Shown here piece by piece: positions 63,656 through 64,000 of a DNA stretch of 64,000 nt (position 1 is the stretch's first letter; every line of letters starts with the position of its first letter). Position numbers and translations under genes: made by a program. The stretch is taken from contig NW_026623008.1 of the NCBI RefSeq assembly GCF_023065955.2, forward strand, positions 18,968,001 to 19,032,000. The letters run 5' to 3'. The notes beneath the pieces are model-generated. The model made no database searches and was not told where the DNA came from. It saw only the letters and a program-made list of their open reading frames with translations. The DNA is from Ursus arctos. Its lineage: Eukaryota; Chordata; Mammalia; Carnivora; Ursidae.

Positions 63656-64000
63656 AGAGTAACTCTGTTTAACCGAGAGTTTTTTTGTCATCCTGTTTTC
63701 AACTCCTCTGAATTTGGAAAGGTCTCAGAGTCCAGTGGACCTACTACCATTTTGTTATACCTTAAAGAAATGAATGAAGAAAGGGATTTTGATATTGACC
63801 ATTTGATATCACTGCTAGGTAGATAATCTAATCCTTCTGTGTCGCCATTAACACACTAAATGATAATAGCTATAAATCAAAGCTTTTACCGAACAACTGT
63901 CTTTTGCCCACTATGTGAAGACCTGGGATTTCAGGGGATGGTACCATTTCTGTTGTAGATGCAGTGCAATTAGCAAAGGTTTGGGTTGTTGTTACTAAGA

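Overview
The window is nuclear DNA from a carnivoran mammal. Genes are split by GT-AG introns and end in AATAAA signals, and there are about twenty tRNA-Lys-derived SINEC (CAN-SINE) copies. Several SINEs carry the head GGCACAGCGGTTAAGCGTC with a GGGCGTGATCCCGGCGTTATG body, which I associate with bears and giant panda, so an ursid or related arctoid is the best guess. Older MIR, L2, L1 and hAT-Charlie copies are also present.

Gene order and orientation match human 1p36.11. From left to right: about 14.6 kb of repeat-rich intergenic DNA; FAM110D (+, one coding exon, 14672-15502); the C1orf232 orthologue (-, four coding exons, 16998-20220); ZNF593 (+, three exons, 21706-22435) behind a CpG-rich promoter; a two-exon 62-residue membrane micropeptide gene on the opposite strand, probably ZNF593OS (-, 22928-23393); CNKSR1 (+, 21 exons, 26933-35788); CATSPER4 (+, 11 exons, 37045-49294); a repeat-rich gap holding a broken zona-pellucida-domain gene, probably ZPLD2 / ZPLD2P (+, about 54182-54799); and a CpG-island promoter with a non-coding first exon that synteny assigns to CEP85 (+, exon 1 ending at 60356, intron 1 running off the window).

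The reading frames of FAM110D, C1orf232, ZNF593, ZNF593OS, CNKSR1 and CATSPER4 could each be joined exon by exon with matching phase and no internal stop. These are a syntenic neighbourhood, not a pathway: a centrosome-associated family member (FAM110D), an uncharacterised protein (C1orf232), a pre-ribosomal zinc-finger protein (ZNF593), a small membrane protein, a Ras/RAF scaffold (CNKSR1), a sperm calcium-channel subunit (CATSPER4) and a centrosomal protein (CEP85). The less ordinary items are the ZP-domain relic with visible lesions, the micropeptide gene, a composite CRE/E-box promoter at ZNF593, a decayed tandem repeat that forms the CNKSR1 C-terminus and continues into its 3' UTR, and a threefold SINE pile-up at one target site.
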